A stretch of DNA of 64,000 nucleotides. Origin: ZAX-1 sp046533095. Lineage in GTDB: Bacteria > Bacillota > Clostridia > Lachnospirales > Lachnospiraceae. The position numbers and the translations under genes are program-made. Where the stretch lies: NCBI GenBank assembly GCA_046533095.1, contig JAJQRA010000017.1, positions 62,001 to 126,000 of the forward strand. The letters run 5' to 3'. The notes under the pieces were generated by a model. The model was given only the letters and a program-made list of their open reading frames with translations. It did not search any database and was not told where the DNA came from. Shown one piece after another: positions 8,419-17,636 of the stretch. Within the stretch, counting starts at the first letter, position 1; every line of letters begins with the position of its first letter.

Positions 8419-9294
8419 TTGAAACTACTGATCATTGGAGCAACATCCTATATTGGAAACGCAATTTATTGCGAAGCAAAAACAAAAATGCTTGTCATTG
8501 GAACCAGAAATCATACCGCTTCCAATGAATTTGTTTCGTTTGATATGACAAAAGATGATCTTAAAACAATTACAGGCAATTTTCCCAAAGGTGAGAAATG
8601 GGCCGTTGTCTGCTCTGCACAGGCTAATATCGATCGTTGCTTTACCTGCTATGATGAGGCGAAAAACATCAACGTTACGGCAACGAAACGGCTATTAGAT
8701 GGTCTTGGCCAAGCAGGATTTCATACAGTTTTTTTATCCACAGATAATGTTTTTAGCGGACGTGCTGGCTATTACAAAGAATCTGATCCCAAAGATGCGA
8801 TCAATGCCTATGGAAAAATGAAAGCGGAAGTGGAGGACTATATCCTTTCTCATTGTGAGAAAACTGTAATCATGCGCATTAGCAAAATTGTAGGTGATAT
8901 ACCTCATGCCCGCAATATGTTTACAGAATGGCAAAAGAAAGCGCAAAATGGTGAAAGTGTATATTGTATACAAAACAATATTTTTTCTCCAACCGATCTT
9001 AACGATATTGTCAATTGCTGCTTCACACTACTGAAAAAGAAAATGGTAGGATTATACAATGTTTGTAACCAAGAACATTTTGATCGAGCAGAACTTGCAC
9101 GCCAGTTTTTTAGAAGGATGGATGCAAAGATAGACATTATGGAAAAACCACTTGATTATTTTTCATTTAAGGATAAACATTCTTTAAAAACGTATCTTTG
9201 CAATGATAAATTTGTAAGAGAAACAGGGTACATGTTCCGGAGCATGAATGATGTGATGGAAAAGTACCTTATGGGGCAAGTGCATATTTTTTAA
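8419..9294 (+). CDS. RmlD-like SDR sugar reductase/epimerase
   Basis: 291 residues of the extended SDR/RmlD_sub_bind type. The N-terminal nucleotide-binding motif is GATSYIGNAI, followed by VVCSAQANIDRCF, FLSTDNVFSG and the catalytic YGKMK. It starts at TTG 8419, eight bases after GGAGG, with no better ATG nearby. The family includes dTDP-4-dehydrorhamnose reductases. Here it lies just before the HldE-like gene, so it may reduce or epimerise the activated sugar, but the true substrate is not evident. Confidence 0.8.
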   Translation: MKLLIIGATSYIGNAIYCEAKTKMLVIGTRNHTASNEFVSFDMTKDDLKTITGNFPKGEKWAVVCSAQANIDRCFTCYDEAKNINVTATKRLLDGLGQAGFHTVFLSTDNVFSGRAGYYKESDPKDAINAYGKMKAEVEDYILSHCEKTVIMRISKIVGDIPHARNMFTEWQKKAQNGESVYCIQNNIFSPTDLNDIVNCCFTLLKKKMVGLYNVCNQEHFDRAELARQFFRRMDAKIDIMEKPLDYFSFKDKHSLKTYLCNDKFVRETGYMFRSMNDVMEKYLMGQVHIF

Positions 9295-9327
9295 AAAGGA
9301 CAAAAAAAGGCCTAGGAGCGTATTTTG

Positions 9328-10851
9328 ATGGGTAAAATAGTAACGAAAAAAGAATATATTGATTTAAAGCTGGAACTAGAGGGAAAGAGCGTAATTCTTT
9401 GCCATGGCGTTTTTGACCTAGTGCACCCGGGTCATGTGATTCATTTTGAAGAGGCAAAAGCATTAGGCGACATTCTAGTAGTGTCTGTCACAGCAGAAAA
9501 ATATGTGAGAAAGGGACCGGGCAGGCCTTATTTTAAAGATGATTTAAGGCTTAAGTTCCTATCAGCGTTAGAGCCTGTAGATTATGTCATGCTTTCTGAA
9601 AATTATACAGTAGATGATATCATAGAAATTGTAGAGCCTGATTTTTATGTGAAAGGGCAGGAATATGCGAAAGCAGAAGACGATATTACTGGGAAAATAA
9701 AGGATGAGGTGGAACTAGTCAGAAGCCATGGTGGAGATGTCTATTATACTTCTGGGGAGGTATTCAGCTCTACAAAACTGATTAATCGTGCATTGCCTAG
9801 CCTGCCGGATGAAGTAAAAGCATTTGTTGGTGCATTTAAAAGGAACTATTCATTTGACGATATCAAATATTATATGGAAAAAATAGAACATTTAAAAATA
9901 CTGGTAATAGGCGATGTCATACTTGATGAATATGTCTATTGCCATGTGCAAGGATTAATGTCCAAAGACATGGGATATTCTACAAGGTATAAAAGGTCAG
10001 AACAGTATTTAGGCGGTTCGGTAGCGATTGCAAAGCATGTTGCATCTTTTAATGATAATGTATCGCTGATGTCTGTGGTTGGGCACGAAGAGGCAATTCA
10101 CAGTAGACTATTAAATGAATTAAGCAGTAATATGCGGTTGGCACTGGAATATAGCGATAAATTTGAAACCATCATCAAGCAGAGATTTGTAACGGAAAAT
10201 GAAAAACGGGAAGAGCTGCATAAGATTTTTGCAATCAATAATCTGCCAATGCCTGTTGTGATTGATGAAGATACAATGGTCCGATTCCGTTGTGCCATAA
10301 AAGAAAAGATAGAACCTTATGATCTTGTGCTATTGTGTGATTTTGGGCATGGGCTAATAGATGCGCAAACCATGGAAATCATACAGGAGAAAGCAAAATT
10401 TCTAGCAATAAACTGCCAGACAAATTCATCCAACCATGGATTAAACTTAATTACGAAATATCATAGGGCGGATGCATTTACCCTAGATCAACAAGAGCTG
10501 AAACTGGCAATGAAGAGCGAGAGCCTTGATGAAAAGATCTTACTACAGCAATTAGCAGAGCACCTCCATGCGAAAGGTTGGCTTACAAGAGGTGCCAAAG
10601 GTGCGGTTGGCGTTTCCGATAAAGAGGTACATGAGTGTCCGGCGATGACACTACAGGTTAAAGATACGATTGGTGCAGGAGATGCGTTTTTCTCGGTGGC
10701 AAGCCTTTGTGCAACAGTAGATGCCCCTGTGGAAATCGGAACATTTATGGGAAATATCGCCGGAGCACTGGCTGCTAATATCATAGGGAATAAGGAATCA
10801 ATCGATAAAGTGAATGTATTAAAATATGCATCAACAGTATTAAATATTTAA
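9328..10851 (+). CDS. HldE-like bifunctional enzyme: nucleotidyltransferase + PfkB kinase
   Basis: The protein of about 508 residues has an N-terminal cytidylyltransferase-like domain (residues about 15-160) with HPGH at 33-36 and a 'FSSTKL' motif, and a C-terminal PfkB/ribokinase domain (about 185-505) with GGSVAIAKH and the anion-hole motif DTIGAGDAFF (catalytic Asp near 452). In E. coli HldE the kinase is first and the nucleotidyltransferase second, so this order is reversed. Together with GmhA and GmhB encoded downstream it should phosphorylate heptose 7-phosphate at C1 and activate heptose 1-phosphate with a nucleotide, giving ADP-heptose or a close analogue. The start ATG at 9328 follows AGGAGC. 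Confidence 0.85.
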   Translation: MGKIVTKKEYIDLKLELEGKSVILCHGVFDLVHPGHVIHFEEAKALGDILVVSVTAEKYVRKGPGRPYFKDDLRLKFLSALEPVDYVMLSENYTVDDIIEIVEPDFYVKGQEYAKAEDDITGKIKDEVELVRSHGGDVYYTSGEVFSSTKLINRALPSLPDEVKAFVGAFKRNYSFDDIKYYMEKIEHLKILVIGDVILDEYVYCHVQGLMSKDMGYSTRYKRSEQYLGGSVAIAKHVASFNDNVSLMSVVGHEEAIHSRLLNELSSNMRLALEYSDKFETIIKQRFVTENEKREELHKIFAINNLPMPVVIDEDTMVRFRCAIKEKIEPYDLVLLCDFGHGLIDAQTMEIIQEKAKFLAINCQTNSSNHGLNLITKYHRADAFTLDQQELKLAMKSESLDEKILLQQLAEHLHAKGWLTRGAKGAVGVSDKEVHECPAMTLQVKDTIGAGDAFFSVASLCATVDAPVEIGTFMGNIAGALAANIIGNKESIDKVNVLKYASTVLNI

Positions 10852-10963
10852 AGATGGGAAATAAATGTTTGAAGCATTGAATCAAAATAGTCTAAACATA
10901 GGATAGAAAGACATGAAACGAAAATGCATGAACTTTATTTTCGCGTAGAGATGAGGGAAGAAT

Positions 10964-11977
10964 ATGATTTCATTAGTGACAGGCGGTTGCGGTTTTATCG
11001 GCTCGCATATGGTAGACAGGCTACTAAACGAGGGGCATACAGTTCGGGTCATAGATAATTTTTCGACCGGACGTGAGTTGAATTTATCACACCAAAAGGA
11101 TAACGACCATTTAACAATCTATCGATTGGATATACGTAATAAAGAAAGCATTGAGCCAATTTTTGAAAAGGTAGACTATGTATTTCATATGGCGGCACTG
11201 GCTGATATTGTTCCTTCCATTCAAAAACCTTGGGCATATTATTCCTCGAATGTCCTTGGTACTTATAATGTGGTAGAATGTGCAAAAGATGCCAATATCA
11301 AAAAACTTGTATATGCTGCTTCCTCCTCTTGCTATGGAATTCCAGATGCCTATCCAACCAATGAGCAGGCCAAAATTAGGCCACAGTATCCATATGCCTT
11401 GACAAAGCGGCTTGGAGAAGAAACTGCATTACATTGGGGACAGGTGTATCATTTACCGGTTATCACATTACGGCTATTTAATGTGTATGGAACGCGCTCT
11501 AGGACATCAGGCACGTATGGAGCAGTATTTGGTGTATTCCTTGCTCAAAAGTTAGCAAGCAAACCATTTACAGTTGTGGGCAACGGAGAGCAGACAAGGG
11601 ATTTTACTTATGTTACGGACGTTGCAGATGCATTTTACACAGCGGCAGTATCTTCTGTTGTAAATGAAACATTCAATGTAGGCAGTGGGGGGACTTATTC
11701 TGTAAATCATTTATGCAATCTATTAGGAGGGGAGATTGTCCATATACCAAAACGCCCGGGCGAACCGGATTGTACCTTTGCTGACACATCTAAAATTGAG
11801 GAACGGCTGGACTGGAAAGCCGGTGTATCATTTGAAGAGGGCGTAAGGAATGTTCTTGCCAATATAGACTACTGGAGGGAAGCGCCGGTTTGGACTCCGG
11901 ATACCATTGGGATAGCCACAGAGGACTGGTTTAAATATCTTGGAAAGGAAGACTTGGCATGTTCAAAGATTATATAG
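10964..11977 (+). CDS. NAD-dependent sugar epimerase/dehydratase (extended SDR)
   Basis: 337 residues with the glycine-rich motif VTGGCGFIGSHMVDRLL, HMAALADIVPS, SSSCYG and catalytic YPYALTK, typical of UDP-glucose 4-epimerase-like enzymes. It starts at ATG 10964 after GAGGGAAG and overlaps the gmhA gene by 19 bases. In this operon it may act on the activated heptose (an HldD-like role) or on another nucleotide-sugar. The sequence alone points only to the epimerase/dehydratase family. Confidence 0.82.
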   Translation: MISLVTGGCGFIGSHMVDRLLNEGHTVRVIDNFSTGRELNLSHQKDNDHLTIYRLDIRNKESIEPIFEKVDYVFHMAALADIVPSIQKPWAYYSSNVLGTYNVVECAKDANIKKLVYAASSSCYGIPDAYPTNEQAKIRPQYPYALTKRLGEETALHWGQVYHLPVITLRLFNVYGTRSRTSGTYGAVFGVFLAQKLASKPFTVVGNGEQTRDFTYVTDVADAFYTAAVSSVVNETFNVGSGGTYSVNHLCNLLGGEIVHIPKRPGEPDCTFADTSKIEERLDWKAGVSFEEGVRNVLANIDYWREAPVWTPDTIGIATEDWFKYLGKEDLACSKII

Positions 11978-12534
11978 AGCGATTAAAGGATACCTTGGAT
12001 AAAACCCAGTATTACAGGGAAACAAGTGTTCTAAATATCTATGAAGATGCGATGCGGGAGATTGTAGATGTTTTCTTCCAGATTAAAAGGGAAGGGAAAA
12101 ATCTGTTTTTTATAGGGAATGGAGGAAGTGCGGCAATAGCGAGCCACATGACATCGGATTTTATGAAAAATGGAGGAATGAATACATACAGCCTTTATGA
12201 TGCCTCATTAACAACATGCATGGGGAATGACTATAGCTATGACTATATATTTTCAAAACCTTTAGGATTTTTATTAAAGAAGCATGACCTATTAGTGGCT
12301 ATCAGCAGTTCCGGCAATTCGGAAAATATTGTAAAAGCAATTCATACGGCCAAAGAAAAAGGGGCTGTCATTATTACATTTTCCGGCTTTGGAAGTGATA
12401 ATAAAATAAAGAGTATGGGTGATTACAATGTATATATCCCATTAGGGGAATACGGGATTGTAGAATCTATCCATAATCTGATCTTACAGCAGATTGTAGA
12501 TACTATTTTAGCGAAAGACGGTGTTGGACTATGA
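11959..12534 (+). CDS. gmhA: Sedoheptulose 7-phosphate isomerase (SIS domain)
   Basis: 191-residue single SIS-domain protein. Visible are FFIGNGGSAAIASHMTSDFMKN and AISSSGNSENIVKAI, the sugar-phosphate-binding loops of GmhA, and the C-terminal EYGIVESIHNLILQQIVD with conserved Glu/His. It converts sedoheptulose 7-phosphate to D-glycero-manno-heptose 7-phosphate in the cytoplasm. It overlaps the upstream epimerase gene and overlaps gmhB by four bases, so the three are translationally coupled. It is a little closer to DiaA/GmhA-type than to amino-sugar SIS proteins, and the neighbouring gmhB makes the GmhA call strong. Confidence 0.85.
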   Translation: MFKDYIERLKDTLDKTQYYRETSVLNIYEDAMREIVDVFFQIKREGKNLFFIGNGGSAAIASHMTSDFMKNGGMNTYSLYDASLTTCMGNDYSYDYIFSKPLGFLLKKHDLLVAISSSGNSENIVKAIHTAKEKGAVIITFSGFGSDNKIKSMGDYNVYIPLGEYGIVESIHNLILQQIVDTILAKDGVGL

Positions 12535-13055
12535 AAAAGCCAGCTGTTTTTTTGGATAGGGACGGTGTCTTGGCAGTAGAAAAAGGGTATGTAACAAAAC
12601 TGTCGGATCTAGAACTATTTCCATATGCAAAAGATGGTATAAGCCGCATGCATGAGCTTGGATATTTGGCGATTGTCGTTACAAATCAGTCAGCTATTGC
12701 ACGTGGCATATTAACCGTAGAAGAACTGTATCGGATGAACTATTTTTTAATGGAAGAAATAAAGGTAGACGCCATATACGCTTGTCCTCATTCAGGCAAG
12801 GAAGACATACCATGTACCTGTAGGAAACCCGGTACTGCAATGGTGGAAAAAGCGATACAAGAGCATGATATTGAAAAAAGGGGTTCTTATTTTGTGGGTG
12901 ATCGTGCATCTGACATTGAAACGGGATTACGTTCAAAATTGCAGACGGTGTTGCTAGAATCAGGATATGGGATCAAGAGACTTGAAAAGGCAGTAAAGCC
13001 TGATTATGTGTGTAAAGATTTAATTGATTTTATTAATCGCATCTTAATCGGATAG
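12531..13055 (+). CDS. gmhB: Heptose bisphosphate phosphatase (HAD-IIIA)
   Basis: 174 residues with the HAD nucleophile motif FLDRDGVL near the N-terminus, VVTNQSAIARG (motif II), the zinc-binding cysteine/histidine loop CPHSGKEDIPCTCRKP, and YFVGDRASDIETG (motif IV). This is the D-glycero-D-manno-heptose 1,7-bisphosphate phosphatase family. It removes the C7 phosphate before nucleotide activation by the HldE-like enzyme. ATGA overlap with gmhA; the GT2 gene starts 10 bases downstream. Confidence 0.88.
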   Translation: MKKPAVFLDRDGVLAVEKGYVTKLSDLELFPYAKDGISRMHELGYLAIVVTNQSAIARGILTVEELYRMNYFLMEEIKVDAIYACPHSGKEDIPCTCRKPGTAMVEKAIQEHDIEKRGSYFVGDRASDIETGLRSKLQTVLLESGYGIKRLEKAVKPDYVCKDLIDFINRILIG

Positions 13056-13065
13056 GAGCAAAAAG

Positions 13066-14109
13066 ATGGAAAAAAAAGTTAGTATTATCGTTCCCTGCTA
13101 TAACTCAGAAAAGTTCTTGGATGATTGTTTTACATCTATACAGCGACAGACCATTGGATTTGATCAAATAGAACTGATTTTTATCAATGATGCTTCAACG
13201 GATGGGACTTTAGATAAGTTGCTTGCATATGAAAAAAAATTTCCCCAATCGCTCATTGTCATCAATTCAATGCGCAACATAAAACAGGGGGGTGCAAGAA
13301 ACCTTGGGTTAGAATATGCAACCGGACCATACATTATGTTTGTCGATTCAGATGATTGGATTAAACCGCAGCTGTGTGAAACCTTGTATCGGATTGCGCA
13401 AGAATATGATACGGATATCATTCAATACCCTTTTATACAGTATGTAAGCGAAACACAGCAAAATATGACAGAAAGTGTTCAGTATGGCTTTTTGGATACA
13501 GAAGATGTCAATGTAAAACGTGGTTTGCTTGTGGGTATCTATATGGAATTTTGTACTCAAAATAAATTTTATAAACATTCTTTTGTAAAAGAATGTGGAG
13601 CAAAATTTCCAGAAAATGTTGTTTACGAGGAACCGTTTTTTCTTTATCCATTGTTTATTGCCGCAAAGAAATTATATTGTACGTCGCAAGGGATGTATTA
13701 CTACCGTCAGACCACACAAAGCGTATCAGCTAGGTATGTGAGCGAGCCGGGTAAACTATACGATCGTCCAAAGGTTCAGCTGGAGCTGCTGAAAAAATTG
13801 GTAAAAGACAAAAAAACAATCAATCTGTTTTACAATGAGATTGAATACTATTTTTTGACTAGCTATTATGTAGAAACATTATATTTTTCTGGATCTTATC
13901 ATTTATATCTTGGAATAGACTATTTTGAAGAAATGCAAAAGAGGGTATTGGAATTATTTCCCGAATATGAGGAAAATGTTTATTTAAACCTAAATAAATC
14001 CGGCAAAGCAAAGGAAATTTTAAAATCTGTGCATAAAAAATTTGATCAGCAAGGATTAATGGATTATTGTGAAGCAATAGCAAAGCTAGTGGACGCTGCG
14101 TCACAATAG
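13066..14109 (+). CDS. GT2 family glycosyltransferase
   Basis: 347 residues; the GT-A domain occupies about the first 220: VSIIVPCYNSEKFLDDC, FINDASTDGT, QGGARNLGLEYATG and the metal-binding DXD-like VDSDDW. The C-terminal about 120 residues form a helical extension shared with the paralogue at 23156-24220. The ATG at 13066 follows AGGAGC. Being last in the heptose operon, it is the best candidate to transfer the heptose, but this is inference. Confidence 0.85.
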   Translation: MEKKVSIIVPCYNSEKFLDDCFTSIQRQTIGFDQIELIFINDASTDGTLDKLLAYEKKFPQSLIVINSMRNIKQGGARNLGLEYATGPYIMFVDSDDWIKPQLCETLYRIAQEYDTDIIQYPFIQYVSETQQNMTESVQYGFLDTEDVNVKRGLLVGIYMEFCTQNKFYKHSFVKECGAKFPENVVYEEPFFLYPLFIAAKKLYCTSQGMYYYRQTTQSVSARYVSEPGKLYDRPKVQLELLKKLVKDKKTINLFYNEIEYYFLTSYYVETLYFSGSYHLYLGIDYFEEMQKRVLELFPEYEENVYLNLNKSGKAKEILKSVHKKFDQQGLMDYCEAIAKLVDAASQ

Positions 14110-14131
14110 GAACTCTTAACAGGTTCTTATT
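14105..14131. terminator. Short convergent terminator-like hairpin
   Basis: AATAGGAAC and GTTCTTATT pair (one G-T) across a 9-base loop between two convergent genes, overlapping the stop codon of the reverse-strand methyltransferase. Short A/T tracts on both sides would allow bidirectional termination. Weak but well placed. Confidence 0.45.
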
Positions 14132-14801
14132 TAGCTGTTGGGAGGTATGTCAGTATTTGTACTGAGCTTAGCATATGAGGTTTCCATTGCATTTTTTCAA
14201 ACACTACAATGGAATCATAAAAAGATATACCATAAGTAGAGTTGGCAAATGTGAAATCTTTCTCATTACCGTCTTGCGGTATCCGAGCATGTCTAATATT
14301 TAAAGAATCAATGAGGCCTTTGCAAATTTCTATAAAAGTCCCTTCTTTCTTTAGTCCACCATCGAACTCTGACCAGTATGCCGTGTGGAGATCTTCTACC
14401 AAATAGATGCCATTCTTGCTTATTCTAGGATATAGAAAATGAAAGGTGGTATTAATATCATTCATCATATGGCTACCATCATCAAGTACAATATCCGGTG
14501 CTCCAAATTCATTAATGATATCCTGCAAAAAATGAAGATCCGACTGATCGCCTATGCGGATATTTACAAATTGATTTTCGACACATTTACAGTTTGGATC
14601 GATGTCAATTCCTACAACGGTTGCAAGCGGACCAAAATATTTTTTCCACATTTGAATAGAACCACCATATTGGACACCTATTTCCCAAAATACAATTGGC
14701 TGGTTTACAAACCTGCCAAAATGCTTTTCATATATTGGAAAGTAATGTTCCCATTTATCTATTGGTAGTTTGTCCTTTTTTAAAAATTCACTGTATAGCA
14801 T
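14127..14801 (-). CDS. CmcI-like class I methyltransferase
   Basis: 224 residues resembling the cephalosporin hydroxylase (CmcI)/rhamnosyl O-methyltransferase type of SAM enzyme. Visible are FWEIGVQYGGSIQMWKKYF (motif I), VVGIDIDPNCKC, and PDIVLDDGSHMMND, the metal-linked DDGSH motif of this group, then YLVEDLHTAYW. Start ATG at 14801 has AGGAGGAT upstream on the minus strand. It is the only reverse-strand gene between two plus-strand glycan blocks, and likely O-methylates a sugar residue. Confidence 0.8.
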   Translation of the reverse strand: MLYSEFLKKDKLPIDKWEHYFPIYEKHFGRFVNQPIVFWEIGVQYGGSIQMWKKYFGPLATVVGIDIDPNCKCVENQFVNIRIGDQSDLHFLQDIINEFGAPDIVLDDGSHMMNDINTTFHFLYPRISKNGIYLVEDLHTAYWSEFDGGLKKEGTFIEICKGLIDSLNIRHARIPQDGNEKDFTFANSTYGISFYDSIVVFEKMQWKPHMLSSVQILTYLPTAK

Positions 14802-14949
14802 AGCATCCTCCTCCTATGGGTCACAAGTTTAGTTGGATTTCTTTAGTGTCTAGTTAATAGTTGATGTTTCTGGCATTTTCCCTTTATTTTTATATTATTT
14901 TATAGCATAAATAAAAAAATAGCAAGTATGGATTTAGAAGGTACTAAAA

Positions 14950-15024
14950 AATCGTAAAGATGATACATGTAGCTAATCGTAAATATGCCACATGTAGTTA
15001 ATCGTAAACACCCTGCATGCAGTT
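14950..15024. repeat. Three tandem 25-bp repeats in a 434-bp intergenic region
   Basis: Units 14950-14974, 14975-14999 and 15000-15024 each begin AATCGTAAA and contain the palindromic core ACATGT (twice) or GCATGC (third copy). They end six bases before a strong promoter's -35 box. The position suits a regulator-binding array. The rest of 14802-15235 shows only the promoter and leader hairpins listed next. Confidence 0.8.
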
Positions 15025-15029
15025 AATGC

Positions 15030-15058
15030 TTGTCAAGTCTGTAATTTTGTGAGATAAT
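15030..15058 (+). promoter_or_regulatory. SigA-type promoter upstream of fliB
   Basis: TTGTCA (15030-15035), 17-base spacer, GATAAT (15053-15058). It gives a leader of about 170 bases before fliB. Confidence 0.7.
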
Positions 15059-15159
15059 GACGGCAGATAAAGTGAAAACATAAGAAAAATGTTAATTAAT
15101 TCTGATAGGCTTTGTACGATGAAACAAAAAGCGTTGTGGTATAACTTCTGATTGCTTTT

Positions 15160-15197
15160 TAGGCCGAAATGATATACAGGAGATTTCGGATGGCCTA
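15160..15197 (+). promoter_or_regulatory. Leader hairpin(s) before fliB
   Basis: TAGGCC (15160) pairs with GGCCTA (15192) and the inner GAAAT with ATTTC. An overlapping alternative stem pairs AAAAAGC (15126) with GCTTTTT (15154). The two cannot form together, so a conformational switch is possible, but I recognise no known riboswitch class. Confidence 0.4.
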
Positions 15198-15235
15198 TAA
15201 AAGAAACTTGTCACAGATAACAAGGAGAGCGCAAA

Positions 15236-16417
15236 TTGATTATGACATATGAGCTTTATAGCCAATTTAGCTGTAAAACAGACTGCATCGATAAATGTTG
15301 CAAGGCAACTCGATGGACGATTCCGATAGATGCAGATACATTGAAAATTTATTCTGAAATTGCGGGAGACTTTGGGAATGAATTGTGTGAGGCTATAAAT
15401 TCTTCAAATGGAATCGTGTCATTTAGGGCAAAAGAAAATGGATACTGCGCCATGTATGGGGAAGATGGGTTATGTAGGATCCAGAAAAATATGGGGCATG
15501 ATAAACTGTGCAAAACCTGCCAAATATATCCACGAGGCGGTTATACTTATAATGGTATATTACACCTTATTTTATCGCTTTCGTGCCCGGAAGCTACAAG
15601 GCTTCTTTTATTCAATGAAGTGGGGTTGTCTTTTGTAGTTGGAAATGAAGAACGAAAAGACTTAGGCCGCGAAACAGATTCAAATCGGTCTATTGAAAAA
15701 ATTGGTTACAGCATAAGAGGCTTTTGCGCAAAAATTATACAGAATCGTACAGTTCCTTTAGCTTCAAGACTTGTATTTCTTACCTTGGTGTTTAAAAGCC
15801 TATTGCAGATTTCGCTTGTGGAAGAAAACAGTCAGAAATTCAACGATGTGATATCTTTGTATACAAAACGGGCACTGACGCTAGAGTCATACAATGACCT
15901 TCTAAGCTTAAGAAACACATTGTTAACGACAAGAACAAGCTTTTATAAGCAACTATATGAAGTCGTTAAGTGGTTTATCCAAAAAGAAGCAGTTTTAGAT
16001 GCAAATGTGGAATTTTATAATCAAATCAATCGGTTTTATGAGCACAAGGACCATATAAAATACAGCGATATTGAACGATTAAAAGAAAAACTATTTGACC
16101 AATACTATGACAAGCATGAATATGTATTTGAAAATTATCTCATCAACAGTATCTTTTGCGATCGCTTCCCGATGCATGAAAAAGGACTGGAAACAGCATA
16201 CCTGCATACGCTGTTAGATTATGCCATACTGCAAGTCTTTATCATTGCACTTAATTATGATAAAGATAAACTAGAAGATAGCGATGTTCTCAATGGGGTA
16301 TATTACTTTTCACTAAAAACGAGGGGCATCAGTGGCTATGACAGGAATTTGGACGAGCTTATTCATAGTTTTGGAGAGACTGATATTTTGGCTAGCATTA
16401 TATGCTTGTTGACGTAA
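15236..16417 (+). CDS. fliB: Flagellin lysine-N-methylase (FliB family)
   Basis: 393 residues. The N-terminal cysteine-rich segment (C13, C17, C21, C22, then NGYCAMYGEDGLCRIQ and KLCKTCQIYPR) is the signature of FliB/YkgJ-type Fe-S proteins; the C-terminal about 280 residues are helical as in FliB. FliB methylates surface lysines of flagellin. TTG at 15236 is 8 bases after AGGAG and is preferred; the ATG at 15242 is spaced too far. It is the main reason to read this island as flagellin modification. It has its own promoter. Confidence 0.85.
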   Translation: MIMTYELYSQFSCKTDCIDKCCKATRWTIPIDADTLKIYSEIAGDFGNELCEAINSSNGIVSFRAKENGYCAMYGEDGLCRIQKNMGHDKLCKTCQIYPRGGYTYNGILHLILSLSCPEATRLLLFNEVGLSFVVGNEERKDLGRETDSNRSIEKIGYSIRGFCAKIIQNRTVPLASRLVFLTLVFKSLLQISLVEENSQKFNDVISLYTKRALTLESYNDLLSLRNTLLTTRTSFYKQLYEVVKWFIQKEAVLDANVEFYNQINRFYEHKDHIKYSDIERLKEKLFDQYYDKHEYVFENYLINSIFCDRFPMHEKGLETAYLHTLLDYAILQVFIIALNYDKDKLEDSDVLNGVYYFSLKTRGISGYDRNLDELIHSFGETDILASIICLLT

Positions 16418-16538
16418 TCACCATGATGCAATGGGATATCTTAAAATTTGGCGACTTGTATAAGCATGATAAGAATAGAAGCCGATACAAGCAAAGATAC
16501 TCTTTCGCTATTGCATTATGAAAGGAAAAAATAACCCT

Positions 16539-17636
16539 ATGATGGTACAAACTTTTAAAGAGTTAAAAACAAACGCGAGGCAATTTGAAGCATTTTTAGA
16601 AATACTTCAACCGGATACCCCTATTTATATATGGGAAGCGTCTAAGGAAGGTCAGACTTTAGCACGTATATTATCCGCTGATTTTAAGGATGTAACACTA
16701 TGGGATGCCAGCATACAAATGGGTCAAAAGGAGAAACTTTTGGATGCTTCAAGGGATGTGTTTATTAAAAATCTTTCGGCAGAAGCATTGGATGCGATAG
16801 ACAGGAACAATTCCTTTATCATCAATGCCACTTCTTCTCCGGAAATAGCCAAGGGCGTACATGGTTTATTGGCAAATATGGGATTCACCCATATTTGCTT
16901 AGCCAATCAGTTCCTTTTGGATTATTTAGCACAAAAAGTTTTTTCAGACTACGAAATTTATAATAAACGAAACACAAGAACGGATTTTGCCCCACTAGAA
17001 GATAACATGTTCTGTATCGTTGATGACTGGTGCTCTTTTGCCGGCACACACATGAATGATACATATTTTGTTCAAGACTTATGGGGAGCGCGCAAAGTAT
17101 TTAAGGCGAACCCAAAAGAGCATTATGATATTGGATCTAGAGTAGATGGCTTTATTGCACATATACTAAGCTTTAATATGAAAACAACCCTAATTGATGT
17201 CCGCCCATTGGAAACGTATGGAACAGAAAATATAACCTTTATGCAAGAGGATGCAACATTACTCCTTGGCATTGTAGACAGATCGATTGAATCGTTGTCG
17301 GCACTTTGCTCCCTTGAGCATTTTGGGCTTGGAAGATATGGCGACCCGGTAGACCCGCAAGCTGACCTAAAAGCTTTTAAAAGCGTGCAACGAGTCTTGT
17401 GCGAAGGGGGGAATGCCTATATTTCGCTACCAATAGCAGAAGTTAATTCGCTACAATTTAATGCGCACAGAATATATAAGCCATCATTTGTTGTGGAGCA
17501 GTTTTCTGATATGGAACTGATTGAGTTTTCACACACCTCCTTACAAGGATTGGTTAAAAATGCTCCCATAGACTATAAAGGCGATTATGCATTTGGGCTA
17601 TTTCATTTTAGAAAATTGAAGGAGGAACGAACGTGA
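16539..17636 (+). CDS. DUF268 family protein
   Basis: About 365 residues. The C-terminal two thirds match the DUF268 pattern: YNKRNTRTDFAPLEDNMFCIVDDW, YDIGSRVDGFIAHIL, LIDVRPLE, GLGRYGDPVDP and AYISLPI, a methyltransferase-like fold with LEHFGLGRYGD. The N-terminal about 130 residues look like a separate Rossmann-like module (FIINATSSPEIAKGV). ATG 16539 follows AAAGGA by 12 bases; an ATG at 16518 lacks an RBS. The stop overlaps the GTG of the FkbM gene. Function uncertain; probably methylation in glycan assembly. Confidence 0.7.
   Translation: MMVQTFKELKTNARQFEAFLEILQPDTPIYIWEASKEGQTLARILSADFKDVTLWDASIQMGQKEKLLDASRDVFIKNLSAEALDAIDRNNSFIINATSSPEIAKGVHGLLANMGFTHICLANQFLLDYLAQKVFSDYEIYNKRNTRTDFAPLEDNMFCIVDDWCSFAGTHMNDTYFVQDLWGARKVFKANPKEHYDIGSRVDGFIAHILSFNMKTTLIDVRPLETYGTENITFMQEDATLLLGIVDRSIESLSALCSLEHFGLGRYGDPVDPQADLKAFKSVQRVLCEGGNAYISLPIAEVNSLQFNAHRIYKPSFVVEQFSDMELIEFSHTSLQGLVKNAPIDYKGDYAFGLFHFRKLKEERT

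Noticed and set aside
9328..13055. LPS core heptose pathway as proof of a Gram-negative host
   Set aside because: The context is flagellin/glycan modification with no LPS genes in view; such sets also occur in other envelopes, so it does not decide taxonomy.
15120..15200. Known riboswitch in the fliB leader
   Set aside because: Two alternative hairpins are present, but no conserved core of c-di-GMP, SAM or other classes is visible.
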